Positions 1 to 8,677 of a DNA stretch of 64,000 nucleotides are shown here, in pieces. A program made the position numbers and the translations under genes. Below the pieces are notes generated by a model that had not been told where the DNA came from, searched no databases, and saw only the letters and a list, made by a program, of their open reading frames with translations. Source of the stretch: Segetibacter sp. 3557_3 (GTDB lineage: Bacteria > Bacteroidota > Bacteroidia > Chitinophagales > Chitinophagaceae); NCBI RefSeq assembly GCF_004354985.1, contig NZ_SMSK01000007.1, forward strand, positions 62,001-126,000. Direction: 5' to 3'. Numbering within the stretch: position 1 is the first letter of the stretch; the number at the start of each line of letters is the position of its first letter.

Positions 1-34
1 CCGGGTGTTAAGGCTACAAAAATGAACAGCTGAA

Positions 35-1273
35 TTAGCCATCCATTTCACCTGCTATCAGGTTGAGCGAACTTAAGGTGATGATTGCATCACTTAACAT
101 ACTTCCTTTTACCAGTTCGGTATATGCCTGGTAGTATATAAAACATGGCCTGCGGAACCGGCAACGGAATGGAGCACGCCCGCCATCGCTTATCAGGTAA
201 AACCCAAGTTCACCGTTTCCGCCTTCAACTGCGTTGTATACTTCACCTGCCGGCATGTCAATTTCACCCATGATGATTTTGAAATGCCAGATTAGGGCTT
301 CCATTTTGGTGTAAACGTCTTTTTTTTCAGGCAGGTAATATTCCGGAACATCAGCATGGAAAACGTCAGCTTCAGCTCCCTTGAACTCCTGTACTTTTTG
401 ATAAGCCTGCTGAATAATGTTCAGGCTCTGCCACATCTCTTCGTTTCTAACAAGAAACTTGTCATAACAGTCACCGGACTTACCAACCGGGATAGTAAAG
501 TTCATGTCCTCGTAACTGCTATAGGGCGAATGAACGCGTACATCGTAATCCACTCCTGCAGAACGCAGGTTAGGACCCGTAAAGCCGTAGTTCAGTGCTC
601 TTTCAGCGCTAATTCCACCAACCCCCTGGGTTCGATCCATAAAAATCCGGTTACGGCTAAACAGGTTCTCAAACTCCTTCAAAACCTTTGGATACTCTTT
701 CAGGAATTTCTCCAACTTGCGGAATGCAACATCATTGAAGTTTCTCTCAAAGCCCCCAATCCTGCCTATGTTGGTCGTCAACCTTGAGCCACAAACCTCT
801 TCGTATATTTCATAAATCAACTCGCGGTATTGCATCACATACAAGAAGCCGGTAAAAGCACCGGTATCAACCCCCACAACTGAGTTGCAGATGAGGTGGT
901 CGGAGATGCGTGCAAGCTCCATGATAATGATACGGAGATAATCAACCCGCTTAGGTGTTTTTATACCCAATAGCTTTTCGCAGGTGAGGTGCCAGCCCAT
1001 ATTGTTGATTGGGCTGCTGCAATAATTTAAGCGGTCGGTGAGTGGGGTGATCTGGTAGAGTGGCCGGCGTTCGGCTATTTTCTCAAATGCCCGATGTATA
1101 TATCCGACGGTTTGCTCCGCGTCCACAATGCGTTCACCATCGAGCTCAAGTATATTTTGAAAAACCCCGTGTGTCGCCGGGTGTGTAGGTCCCAGGTTTA
1201 GGGTCGTTGTCTGCTTTTCAATGCTCCCATCAGGAAGCCGCACGTGATTTTTTTGATGTTCTACAAGAGACAT
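35..1273 (-). CDS. nuoD: NADH-quinone oxidoreductase subunit D
   Basis: The 412-residue product is the 49-kDa-type subunit of complex I, which helps form the quinone-binding cavity in the peripheral arm on the cytoplasmic side of the membrane. The N-terminal block LNLGPTHPATHG (about residues 25-36) and the C-terminal GGNGELGFY and RAPFRCRFRRPCF stretches are family signatures, and the length is normal. It is fourth in a minus-strand run nuoA-B-C-D. The ATG at 1273 is followed directly by typical family sequence. The stop codon lies at 35-37, so any nuoE would start to the left of the window. Confidence 0.97.
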   Translation of the reverse strand: MSLVEHQKNHVRLPDGSIEKQTTTLNLGPTHPATHGVFQNILELDGERIVDAEQTVGYIHRAFEKIAERRPLYQITPLTDRLNYCSSPINNMGWHLTCEKLLGIKTPKRVDYLRIIIMELARISDHLICNSVVGVDTGAFTGFLYVMQYRELIYEIYEEVCGSRLTTNIGRIGGFERNFNDVAFRKLEKFLKEYPKVLKEFENLFSRNRIFMDRTQGVGGISAERALNYGFTGPNLRSAGVDYDVRVHSPYSSYEDMNFTIPVGKSGDCYDKFLVRNEEMWQSLNIIQQAYQKVQEFKGAEADVFHADVPEYYLPEKKDVYTKMEALIWHFKIIMGEIDMPAGEVYNAVEGGNGELGFYLISDGGRAPFRCRFRRPCFIYYQAYTELVKGSMLSDAIITLSSLNLIAGEMDG

Positions 1274-1353
1274 TTAAAAAATTTTATTTAATCGCCGTTT
1301 CGGCGCCGTATTAATCCAATGGTCCTGGTCAGCATCACAAACCGTTTATAAAG

Positions 1354-1950
1354 CTAAACCGGGTAATTATGATCATGTCCTTTCTCACTTTCAGGTATAG
1401 TTGAGTCAGAGCGATCATCCCTGGTGTTCCCGAAATCTAACCTTGATCCACGACCAAACATTTCGTCATCTTTATCGATCCTTGTTTGGTCTTCCAACGG
1501 AAATTCTTTTCGCATAGGAAAGTAATCCATCTCCTCAACGTTCAAGATTCTCCTTAAGTTCGGATGGCCAACAAAATTCACCCCATAGTAGTCGTAGGTT
1601 TCACGCTCGAGCCAGTTAGCAGCCTCATAAATGTTGGTAAGCGTAAATACATCGGGCTCTTCGATATTGGTATATACTTTGAACCGAACCCGGATGTTAT
1701 CTGCGAGATTGTGCAGGTGATAAACAATGGCCAGCTCTTCTCCTACCCTTTCCGGGTAGTGAACAGCACAGAGGTCGGTAAGGAACTGAAAGCGTAATTC
1801 AGGATCATCGTATAAAAACTGAATGACCTTCAGGTTTAATTCTTTTGGCGCAGCAAAGGTTAAAAAGCCATAGGGTTCTTCAAAATTTGATACCTGCTCC
1901 GGAAACTTTTCCAGCAGGCGCTGCATAATATACTCGTTAGTTAACGCCAT
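1354..1950 (-). CDS. nuoC: NADH-quinone oxidoreductase subunit C
   Basis: This 198-residue protein is the 30-kDa-type subunit of the complex I peripheral arm, next to NuoB and NuoD. The signature ERETYDYYGVNF followed by GHPNLRRIL (about residues 114-134) is clear, and the tail after DYFPMRKEFPLEDQ is acidic and low in complexity. It is a separate gene, not fused to nuoD as in enterobacteria. The gap to nuoD is 80 nt and the gap to nuoB about 70 nt. It starts with ATG and shows no Shine-Dalgarno sequence. Confidence 0.96.
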   Translation of the reverse strand: MALTNEYIMQRLLEKFPEQVSNFEEPYGFLTFAAPKELNLKVIQFLYDDPELRFQFLTDLCAVHYPERVGEELAIVYHLHNLADNIRVRFKVYTNIEEPDVFTLTNIYEAANWLERETYDYYGVNFVGHPNLRRILNVEEMDYFPMRKEFPLEDQTRIDKDDEMFGRGSRLDFGNTRDDRSDSTIPESEKGHDHNYPV

Positions 1951-2019
1951 TTATCGCCTTTGATTAAACTTATTTTAGCTTCTCGCACCACTACCTACAC
2001 AAACCAACATTTTGGTTTG

Positions 2020-2583
2020 TTATTGTATACCGTATGCCCCTAATAGTTCTTTATACTTCTCACCGTTACGCCTTCTGAGGCTTTCGTTACCAACCAATTC
2101 CTGGATCTGCATAAATCCTTCTAAGATCGCTTCAGGCCTGGGCGGACAACCCGGAACATATACATCAACGGGTACAACCTGGTCGATACCCTGTAAAACA
2201 CTATAAGTATCGAATATTCCCCCGGAACAGGCACAAGCACCGACAGCCATCACCCAACGTGGTTCTGCCATTTGAAGATATACCTGCCGCACAATTGGGC
2301 CCATTTTCTTCGCAATTGTTCCCATAACCATCAATAGGTCACACTGGCGAGGCGAAAATCCAAGTCGCTCTGCACCAAAACGCGATAGATCGTAATGAGA
2401 GCCCATGGTAGCCATGAATTCGATTCCACAGCAACTTGTTGCAAAAGGCAAGGGCCACATTGAGTTCTTACGTGCAAGACCAATTACTTTATCGAACGAT
2501 GTTGCCATAAACCCTTCCCCCATGTAACCTTCCGGAGCTTCAAGCTCCTTCACCTTTGTATTAAACCTAACTGGACGTTCCAT
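2020..2583 (-). CDS. nuoB: NADH-quinone oxidoreductase subunit B
   Basis: The 187-residue product is the PSST-type subunit that carries iron-sulfur cluster N2, the last electron carrier before quinone. The ligand cysteines are visible as the CC pair in ATSCCGIEF (residues 51-52) and as the cysteines in GACACSGG and VPGCPPRP. The frame stays open to 2643, but the added 20 residues are not family-like. The ATG at 2583 has a strong GGAGG five bases upstream, which settles the start. It belongs to the nuoA-D run but is separated from nuoA by about 256 nt. Confidence 0.96.
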   Translation of the reverse strand: MERPVRFNTKVKELEAPEGYMGEGFMATSFDKVIGLARKNSMWPLPFATSCCGIEFMATMGSHYDLSRFGAERLGFSPRQCDLLMVMGTIAKKMGPIVRQVYLQMAEPRWVMAVGACACSGGIFDTYSVLQGIDQVVPVDVYVPGCPPRPEAILEGFMQIQELVGNESLRRRNGEKYKELLGAYGIQ

Positions 2584-2596
2584 AATTCCTCCGATT
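2584..2596 (-). promoter_or_regulatory. nuoB: Strong Shine-Dalgarno sequence at nuoB
   Basis: Reading the minus strand, the sequence before the nuoB ATG is ATCGGAGGAATT, a full GGAGG core at normal spacing. Bacteroidota genes generally lack such sites, and the other nuo starts here show none. It supports the internal ATG at 2583 over the in-frame start 20 codons further upstream. Confidence 0.7.
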
Positions 2597-2747
2597 TTGT
2601 ATATGCAAAATAAGCTCAAAAACCCGTGCCAGCTTGATAGCAAACTCTTAAATTAAACACGACCATGGAGAAACATTATTCTGAACACAGCCGCACCCTA
2701 TACCTACAACAACCGGTCGTGCAACTTTGTTAGTTAACACCTGAACG

Positions 2748-2802
2748 AAAGGGGTAATTTTTTAAAACCGAAATGATTATCCTTCGTTGAAGCTACCCCT
2801 TT
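2748..2802 (-). repeat. Inverted repeat in the nuoA-nuoB spacer
   Basis: Nine-base arms AAAGGGGTA (2748-2756) and TACCCCTTT (2794-2802) are perfectly complementary across a 37-nt loop, inside the unusually long spacer between nuoA and nuoB. No T-run follows, so this is not an obvious terminator. It could shape the message or be a binding site. Confidence 0.35.
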
Positions 2803-2839
2803 GCACCAGCAAGTCTGAACGATGCAACCTCAAAACAAA

Positions 2840-3241
2840 CTAGTCTTCCCAGGTTAGTGCTCCTCTCTTGATAATGTAGTAGAAGCCTGCCAGGAAAAAT
2901 CCTACAAACATCGCGACTGCTCCGAATCCAGACCATCCCAATTCCCTGAAATTGACCGCGTAAGGATAGAAGAAAATAACCTCCACATCAAAGAGCACAA
3001 ATAAAATGGCCACCAGAAAGTACTTCACAGCCATCGGCTGCCTTGCATTTCCGACTGCCTCGATACCACTCTCAAAGTTTTCTAATTTATCGCTGGTGTT
3101 CCTTTTGGGGCCAAGCAGGTGGGTAAGTCCCATCATCAAGGCAACAAAACCGATGGCACAGAACAGTTGGAGGCCAATCGGAAAATAGTTTGCGGCTGAA
3201 TTAACCTCATCAACACCGGCGGCAGCTTGGAGTAAAAACAT
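2840..3241 (-). CDS. nuoA: NADH-quinone oxidoreductase subunit A
   Basis: This 133-residue integral membrane protein is the small ND3-type subunit at the junction of the two complex I arms. Three hydrophobic segments are visible (about residues 18-38, 75-95 and 105-125). The cytoplasmic loop carries YESG-like FESGIEAVGNA, and FDVEVIFFYPYAV follows, both typical of NuoA. An in-frame TTG lies two codons upstream at 3247; I chose the ATG at 3241. It is the first gene of the nuo run, with the TPR gene and its terminator upstream. Confidence 0.95.
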   Translation of the reverse strand: MFLLQAAAGVDEVNSAANYFPIGLQLFCAIGFVALMMGLTHLLGPKRNTSDKLENFESGIEAVGNARQPMAVKYFLVAILFVLFDVEVIFFYPYAVNFRELGWSGFGAVAMFVGFFLAGFYYIIKRGALTWED

Positions 3242-3291
3242 GGGCAAAATTTACCCGGCAAAAATAAGGCGGTCATGCATACAAACCATAT

Positions 3292-3332
3292 AATAAAAAA
3301 GCTCCCCTGCAAATGAATGCAGGGGAGCTTTA
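3292..3332 (-). terminator. Intrinsic terminator after the TPR gene
   Basis: A 14-bp perfect stem (arms 3298-3311 and 3318-3331, core GCTCCCCTGCA) with a 6-nt loop is followed on the minus strand by a T-run. It lies just past the stop of the TPR gene and separates that unit from nuoA. Confidence 0.9.
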
Positions 3333-3367
3333 TATTGTAATCATGGAGAATTACTCCTTTCAATAGC

Positions 3368-5056
3368 CTACTTCTTCTTAGCAGGCGCTTTAGCACCTGG
3401 CTTAGCGGTTGGCTTAGCGGCTGCTGCTTTAGCTGGCTTCGGGTTTATTGCATTTTGTAGAACAGGAATTGCTTTTAAAGCAAACTCATCATTAGGATCT
3501 ACTGTTTGCACTTTCTTAAGGATCTCTATCGCTTTTGGATAATCCTTCATCTTGTCTGAAGCTAAAGAAGCCATATAATAATATTGCGACTTGATCTTAG
3601 ACATGTTCTTGGCAGTATCCTTAGCCAGGAAGTCGATGTATTGTTCAACTGCAGGGAAGGCAGTTCCAGTTGAGTCCACGTCAGCAAGTTTAGCAGCCCG
3701 TACCTTAAGGGAGTAGCCAAACTCCTGTTCAGGCTTCCTTTGAATGTAGATGTTTGCAAGACTATCAGCCATTTTATACTGTGCTGCACTGATTGCGGCG
3801 TCGGCTGTATTGTAAAGGTCAAAATCAGAAGGTGCAGGGTTCAGGTTGTAGCTCTGAATTAGGTACTGAAGCCTCATATCATGCTGACCCAGGTTCCTGT
3901 ACAAGAATGCAATAGTATCGAGGTATTGGATGCGATTAGCTCTAACCGTATCAAGTTCGATTGCTCTTGTAAGGTATTTGATCGCGTCCTGCTCACTACC
4001 TTTTACTTTTTTAGAAGCGGTTGCTGCAAAAAGGTAGTCAGTAGACTGAATTTTTTCAGCAGCAGCAGTGCTCATAAACGCGTCAATGTTAGATTTTGCC
4101 TGAAGGCTGTCGCCAAGCCTGTCGTAGTTATAAGCATACAAAACTTTCAAACGCGGAAAATCTTTACACGCACCAGTTTCCATAGCCTTGGCTGCATTTA
4201 AAGACTCCTGGTATTTACCAGCACGGAAAAGGTATTCAGCAGAAAAGTAATCAACTGTGCAGTCCTTATCGGTGTTAGCAACATATTTGTCAAGGTATTC
4301 TCTCGCTTTATTTACATCACGATTAGCATAATAGTTATAAAGCTCAAGATATGCAGGTGCAAAAGCAGCATCGGATGTAGTTGCTCCTGTAAAGTATTCT
4401 TCAAACTTTGGAACATTACCCTGGCTTAAGAAAATCCTTCCCAAACGATATTTTGCACGAGCATTGTTTGGATCAATCCTCAAAGCGTTGTTGAATGCTT
4501 CATACGCATCACCGCCACGGTCGTTACCAAGTTTCAGGTAATTGATACCCATGTTGATGAAAATATCCGGATCTTTTGGATTACGTTCTGCAGCTATCTT
4601 TAACTTTTCGATACCATAAGCAGGGTCGCCCACAGTAGATGGACCATCCGCGTTTGCGCGGCCGATCGCATTAAGGATATCCGGATTATCGCCTTTTTTG
4701 GTTTTAGTGGCAGTAATCGCCTGTTCAAACCTTTGTTTAGCCTGGTCTTTTTTGCCTTGCAACAATTCTACATGGCCCATTCCAATCCAGATTAGCGGTT
4801 CGTTTACACCATCCTGGAGCGCCTTCTGGTACAGTGCTGCAGCTCCTGCAACATCATCCTGCCGGAGATGTGTTTGCCCAAGCCAGTAGATTGCCTCAGC
4901 ATTCTTTGCATTCGAGGAGATTAATTTATTAAAAGTATTTTTAGCGCTGGTAAAGCGATCATAATACAAAAACTTTCTCCCCTCATCAATATTCTGTGCT
5001 TGCAACAACTTTCCGGCAAACAAAACGGCTAAAATTAAAAACGTGATTTTCTTCAT
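3368..5056 (-). CDS. Secreted tetratricopeptide-repeat protein
   Basis: The 562-residue product has a signal peptide (residues 1-20, ending LLQAQ) and then a long series of TPR-like helical pairs, for example around AEAIYWLGQTHLRQDD and NARAKYRLGRIFLSQGN. A lysine/alanine/proline-rich tail follows (about 539-562). It is probably a periplasmic or outer-membrane-associated scaffold; no enzyme motif is seen. It lies 37 nt downstream of the PstS-like lipoprotein gene. From memory, similar TPR and PstS-like genes in Bacteroidota often follow exbB-exbD-tonB genes; none is present here. Confidence 0.85.
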   Translation of the reverse strand: MKKITFLILAVLFAGKLLQAQNIDEGRKFLYYDRFTSAKNTFNKLISSNAKNAEAIYWLGQTHLRQDDVAGAAALYQKALQDGVNEPLIWIGMGHVELLQGKKDQAKQRFEQAITATKTKKGDNPDILNAIGRANADGPSTVGDPAYGIEKLKIAAERNPKDPDIFINMGINYLKLGNDRGGDAYEAFNNALRIDPNNARAKYRLGRIFLSQGNVPKFEEYFTGATTSDAAFAPAYLELYNYYANRDVNKAREYLDKYVANTDKDCTVDYFSAEYLFRAGKYQESLNAAKAMETGACKDFPRLKVLYAYNYDRLGDSLQAKSNIDAFMSTAAAEKIQSTDYLFAATASKKVKGSEQDAIKYLTRAIELDTVRANRIQYLDTIAFLYRNLGQHDMRLQYLIQSYNLNPAPSDFDLYNTADAAISAAQYKMADSLANIYIQRKPEQEFGYSLKVRAAKLADVDSTGTAFPAVEQYIDFLAKDTAKNMSKIKSQYYYMASLASDKMKDYPKAIEILKKVQTVDPNDEFALKAIPVLQNAINPKPAKAAAAKPTAKPGAKAPAKKK

Positions 5057-5093
5057 GTGTTTGTGTTTATGTTGTTTGATTATTCACTTTTCT

Positions 5094-5996
5094 CTACGCA
5101 GGTATTCGGGTCTTACGACGCTTAAACTGCATCTTACCTGGCACCAGGTATGACCTCCTGAAAATTAACTGGCCCCTTTCTATTGTCATGAAGTTGATGA
5201 AGCCTGTACCCAAACCCGACCAGTTTTCCTTTAAAATATAATGCAATCCACGTACCAGAGGATACTGGCCCTGCATAATGGTTTCCTGTGACGGTCTTGC
5301 ATAAAGCCCTTCCTCGCAGTCCTGACATTCAATAAGCGCCATTCTTACTTTTGATATAATCGCAGCTTTCTGCGGATCGTCAGTTTCACTTAACCAGCTC
5401 ACGCCAACAAAGCCAACCGAACCAGCATTATTGGCAACATACTTTACCACGTCTTCGCTATTGTAAGCAGCAGTAACATTTTTCCCAAGCGGCGTTCCAC
5501 GGAGCACTGAATCAATCAAATATCTTACCGTACTGGTTGCATTTTTGCCATCCACCACCACATTTGCATTTCTTTTACCCGAAAGCATGTCTTTCAGATC
5601 TGCCAGCGTGAACGATGAGTCGGTATTCGATCGATTTACAATCACTGCAATAGCATCATACGCCAGCAAATCGTACAATGGCTTAAATTCAAGTTTTGAT
5701 CTGTAATAACCCAGTTCCTCGTCGTTCAATCCACGGGATATGATTACAAGCCTGGTGCTATCGCTCTGGAGATCCCTTAAACAATCCGCTTCAGACTTAT
5801 AATTGGCTTTGATGTTTGCTTTAGGGTATGAGGAAAGAAAAACTTTTAGCTGCTCACTTATCACTGGTTGAAAGCTTTCGTCGACGCTGATATTAATGGT
5901 ACCACTGACAGCAGTCTCCTGTTTTTCAACCGGTTTTGTCGAATTGTTGCACCCTGCTACAATTACAACCAGGAATAATATGGATAAGATCTTCAT
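5094..5996 (-). CDS. PstS-like substrate-binding lipoprotein
   Basis: This 300-residue protein starts with a lipoprotein signal (lipobox IVAGC at about residue 16) and continues as a PstS-type periplasmic binding fold: ISVDESFQPVISEQL, then ALAVIVN-like DAIAVIVNRSNTD and TLADLKDMLSGK. Classical PstS proteins bind phosphate, but no pstCAB transporter genes are adjacent, so the ligand is open. The frame starts at a GTG (5999) followed directly by an ATG (5996); I used the ATG. The upstream small membrane gene stops at 6000, so the two genes abut and are probably cotranscribed. Confidence 0.85.
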   Translation of the reverse strand: MKILSILFLVVIVAGCNNSTKPVEKQETAVSGTINISVDESFQPVISEQLKVFLSSYPKANIKANYKSEADCLRDLQSDSTRLVIISRGLNDEELGYYRSKLEFKPLYDLLAYDAIAVIVNRSNTDSSFTLADLKDMLSGKRNANVVVDGKNATSTVRYLIDSVLRGTPLGKNVTAAYNSEDVVKYVANNAGSVGFVGVSWLSETDDPQKAAIISKVRMALIECQDCEEGLYARPSQETIMQGQYPLVRGLHYILKENWSGLGTGFINFMTIERGQLIFRRSYLVPGKMQFKRRKTRIPA

Positions 5997-5999
5997 CAC

Positions 6000-6233
6000 T
6001 CAAAAGTAGTCTTTCTTTATGCCGCGGTATATTCTCCATCCGCCATATAACAAACAGATCCCGCCGAAGATATAACGGAATATCATATCAAAGCCAATCC
6101 AATCAAAACCAATCTTTTCGGCAAAAAACATCAGGAAAGCGACTGCTAAATAAAGAACTCCCATTCCGAAGTCGATAATGGCACGCATATTAGCGTAACG
6201 CTTGTTTCTCTTCTCTCTATATTCATTTTCCAT
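6000..6233 (-). CDS. Small two-helix membrane protein of unknown function
   Basis: The 77-residue protein has a charged N-terminus (MENEYREKRNKRY), two hydrophobic segments (about 19-38 and 44-62) and a basic C-terminus. I do not recognise the family. An in-frame TTG at 6257 would add eight residues; the ATG at 6233 is preferred. It abuts the PstS-like gene and is probably the first gene of the three-gene unit that ends at the terminator near 3300. Confidence 0.7.
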   Translation of the reverse strand: MENEYREKRNKRYANMRAIIDFGMGVLYLAVAFLMFFAEKIGFDWIGFDMIFRYIFGGICLLYGGWRIYRGIKKDYF

Positions 6234-6624
6234 TTCAGCAAGTATAGGGGTCGGCAAGATAGATAAAATTGAAAATGTTTACGGATTGTAATACCGGGAA
6301 TTGTTGATGAAAAAACAGTGCTTAACATTTAGGACGGCTTAACGCAAAACGTCGTTGCAAGCCCATTTTGATTTTAGATGCCGGGATTATTTCAATTCCA
6401 CAATAGTTTGTTTGAGGTAAATGTTAAATTGGAATATGCAGGATGGAGGTATGACAAACCAATCCGGCAATTGCATCCATCTTAAGGAGCACGCCCCAAT
6501 GTCGAATGACCCTAATGAACACAGGACTGAAATTGCAGTTAATTCGTTTGCCTTCCCTTGAAGTGCTTTTCTACGAAATGGGGTAAGATTACGCTGTTGA
6601 TGTTTCAATACTATCTTTGCCATT
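6234..6624. other. Intergenic region between divergent genes
   Basis: About 390 bases lie between the minus-strand small membrane gene and the plus-strand phosphatase gene. It should carry promoters for both. The only motif I can support is a TAnnTTTG box next to the phosphatase start. Confidence 0.5.
6612..6619 (+). promoter_or_regulatory. Bacteroidota-type -7 box (TATCTTTG)
   Basis: TATCTTTG matches the Bacteroidota consensus TAnnTTTG exactly. It ends five bases before the ATG at 6625, so the transcript would have almost no leader. No clear TTTG -33 box is seen 19-21 bases upstream. Confidence 0.5.
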
Positions 6625-7083
6625 ATGAAAATTTTAATGGTTTGCCTCGGTAATATTTGCAGAAGTCCCCTTGCACAGGGAATTATGTGGAACAAAATTG
6701 CAGAAGCAAACCTCGACTGGGAAGTAGATAGTGCCGGAACGAATCATTATCAAACGGGAGAGCCGCCGCATCATTTGTCTCAAAAGGTTGCACTGCAAAA
6801 CGGGATAGACATTTGTGACCAGTGCTGCCGTCAGTTTGTTCGGGAAGACATGCTTCGCTTTGATAAGATCTATGTAATGGATCGCGAAAACTACCAGCAA
6901 GTGAAAAAGATCAGTGGCAATCTTTGGGATGAATCAAAGGTGAGCCTATTGCTGAACGAAGTAGAGCCAGGCAAAAACAAGAGTGTACCCGACCCATGGT
7001 ATGGCCAGGAACGCGACTATCATGATGTTTACAAGATGATTGACGAGGCCTGCAGTCGTATTGTTGAAAGATACGCTGAATAG
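6625..7083 (+). CDS. Low-molecular-weight protein-tyrosine phosphatase
   Basis: The 152-residue product is a cytoplasmic phosphotyrosine phosphatase. The P-loop CLGNICR (residues 7-13) gives the nucleophile Cys7 and phosphate-binding Arg13, followed by SP. The general acid lies in VPDPWYGQ (about residue 121). Length is normal. It sits 64 nt upstream of hisS on the same strand. No tyrosine kinase or exopolysaccharide gene is adjacent, so the substrate cannot be inferred. Confidence 0.93.
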   Translation: MKILMVCLGNICRSPLAQGIMWNKIAEANLDWEVDSAGTNHYQTGEPPHHLSQKVALQNGIDICDQCCRQFVREDMLRFDKIYVMDRENYQQVKKISGNLWDESKVSLLLNEVEPGKNKSVPDPWYGQERDYHDVYKMIDEACSRIVERYAE

Positions 7084-7147
7084 TACCTCTAACAGCCATA
7101 TGCCTACTTGCAGCGGCAAATTTTTACCAACTACTTAAAGGATTTTA

Positions 7148-8515
7148 ATGGCAAAACCGGGACTACCCCAGGGAACAAGAGATTTTGCGTCGGAGACGGT
7201 TCGAAAGCGTGCTTACATTTTCAATAGTATCCGGAATGTTTTCGAGACCTACGGCTTCCAGCCACTCGAAACCCCTGCTATGGAAAATCTCGAAACCCTG
7301 ATGGGTAAATACGGCGAGGAAGGAGATAAACTTATCTTCAAGATACTTAACAATGGACTTGATAACCCCGCCAAACATGAGGCTGCCCGTAACGATCTTG
7401 AGAAAGTGCTTGAGGGCAAATCGGTTAAATCATTTACTGAGCGGGCCCTTCGGTACGACCTGACTATTCCATTTGCAAGGTATATTGCCACCAACTTCGG
7501 TCAACTTACTATGCCTTTCAAAAGGTATCAAATACAACCGGTCTGGCGGGCGGACAGACCGCAGAAAGGTAGATATCGTGAGTTTTACCAATGCGACGCG
7601 GATGTAGTTGGCAGCAAAAGCCTGCTTATCGAAGCCGAACTCGCCAACATTTACCATTCCGTATTTAAGCAGCTTCGGGTACCCGTTGAAATAAAGATAA
7701 ACAGCAGGAAAATTTTGGGTGCACTTGCAGTAGTTTGCGGAGGGCCAGACAAAATGATGGACATTACCATTGCAATTGACAAACTCGACAAAATTGGTTT
7801 GGACAAGGTGAAGGAGGAGCTGGCAGACAGGGGGCTCAACCCGGAACAGGTTACGATTATCGAGCGTTATTTATTGATTTCAGGTTCTAACACAGAACGG
7901 CTTGCTGAACTAAAGGCCCTCATTGGCGAAAACGACCTTGGGATACACGGCATTCGCGAGTTGGAATTCCTGCTGCAGTTTTTGCCCGCGACCGTTACAG
8001 ACACCTTGGTAACCGACTTTACACTTGCACGTGGATTGAATTATTATACCGGGGTAATCTTTGAAGTAAAAGCAATCGATGTTCAAATTGGGAGCATCGG
8101 GGGTGGTGGCCGTTACGATGACCTTACCGGCTTATTTGGTGTGCCGAATGTGCCAGGTGTAGGTATAAGTTTTGGGGTAGACCGCATTTACGATGTACTT
8201 GATGAACTAAAACTGTTTCCTGAAAATGTGGCAACGGGAACAAAAGTGCTTTTCTTTAATATGGGCGAAGAGGAAGCAAAAGCAGCATTCAGCCTGATGC
8301 AAACGTTGAGGGAGAAAGGCATTGCTGCTGAGATATATCCCGACCAGGTTAAGTTTGATAAACAGTTTAAATATGCCGACAAAAAAGACATTCCTTACGC
8401 GGTGATCATAGGCAGCGAGGAGCTTGCGAATGAAACCTGTGTTGTAAAGTCGTTGAAACAAGGCAGCCAGCAAATATTAGCACACGCAGGGTTGGTGGAC
8501 TTTGACTGGAGCTGA
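7148..8515 (+). CDS. hisS: Histidine-tRNA ligase
   Basis: This 455-residue class II aminoacyl-tRNA synthetase charges tRNA-His. Visible motifs are RYDLTIPFARY, motif 2 around WRADRPQKGRYREFYQCD, the HisA block LARGLNYYTGVIFE and motif 3 near GGGGRYDDLTG; a C-terminal anticodon-binding domain starts near residue 360. It starts with ATG after AAGGATTTTA. It probably shares a transcript with the phosphatase gene, although a separate promoter in the 64-nt gap is possible. Confidence 0.97.
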   Translation: MAKPGLPQGTRDFASETVRKRAYIFNSIRNVFETYGFQPLETPAMENLETLMGKYGEEGDKLIFKILNNGLDNPAKHEAARNDLEKVLEGKSVKSFTERALRYDLTIPFARYIATNFGQLTMPFKRYQIQPVWRADRPQKGRYREFYQCDADVVGSKSLLIEAELANIYHSVFKQLRVPVEIKINSRKILGALAVVCGGPDKMMDITIAIDKLDKIGLDKVKEELADRGLNPEQVTIIERYLLISGSNTERLAELKALIGENDLGIHGIRELEFLLQFLPATVTDTLVTDFTLARGLNYYTGVIFEVKAIDVQIGSIGGGGRYDDLTGLFGVPNVPGVGISFGVDRIYDVLDELKLFPENVATGTKVLFFNMGEEEAKAAFSLMQTLREKGIAAEIYPDQVKFDKQFKYADKKDIPYAVIIGSEELANETCVVKSLKQGSQQILAHAGLVDFDWS

Positions 8516-8677
8516 TGGTAAACCCGTCTTATTATCACCAACATAACTAAGATGAATAGTGTGTTGCCGATGAAAGTAGTGCGACGCCGCGTCCGAATGG
8601 CTTCAGCCGGGCGGGCAACGATGACGCCCAAAGCGTTTCTGCCAGGTCCATAAAAAACATAGGGAAACCCGTTTTTT

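Noticed and set aside
1-34. Start of nuoE at the left edge
   Set aside because: Only 34 bases precede the nuoD stop codon and nothing can be identified in them.
6387-6695. Minus-strand frame upstream of the phosphatase gene
   Set aside because: It has no family-like sequence and its 5-prime end overlaps the phosphatase start; treated as a chance frame.
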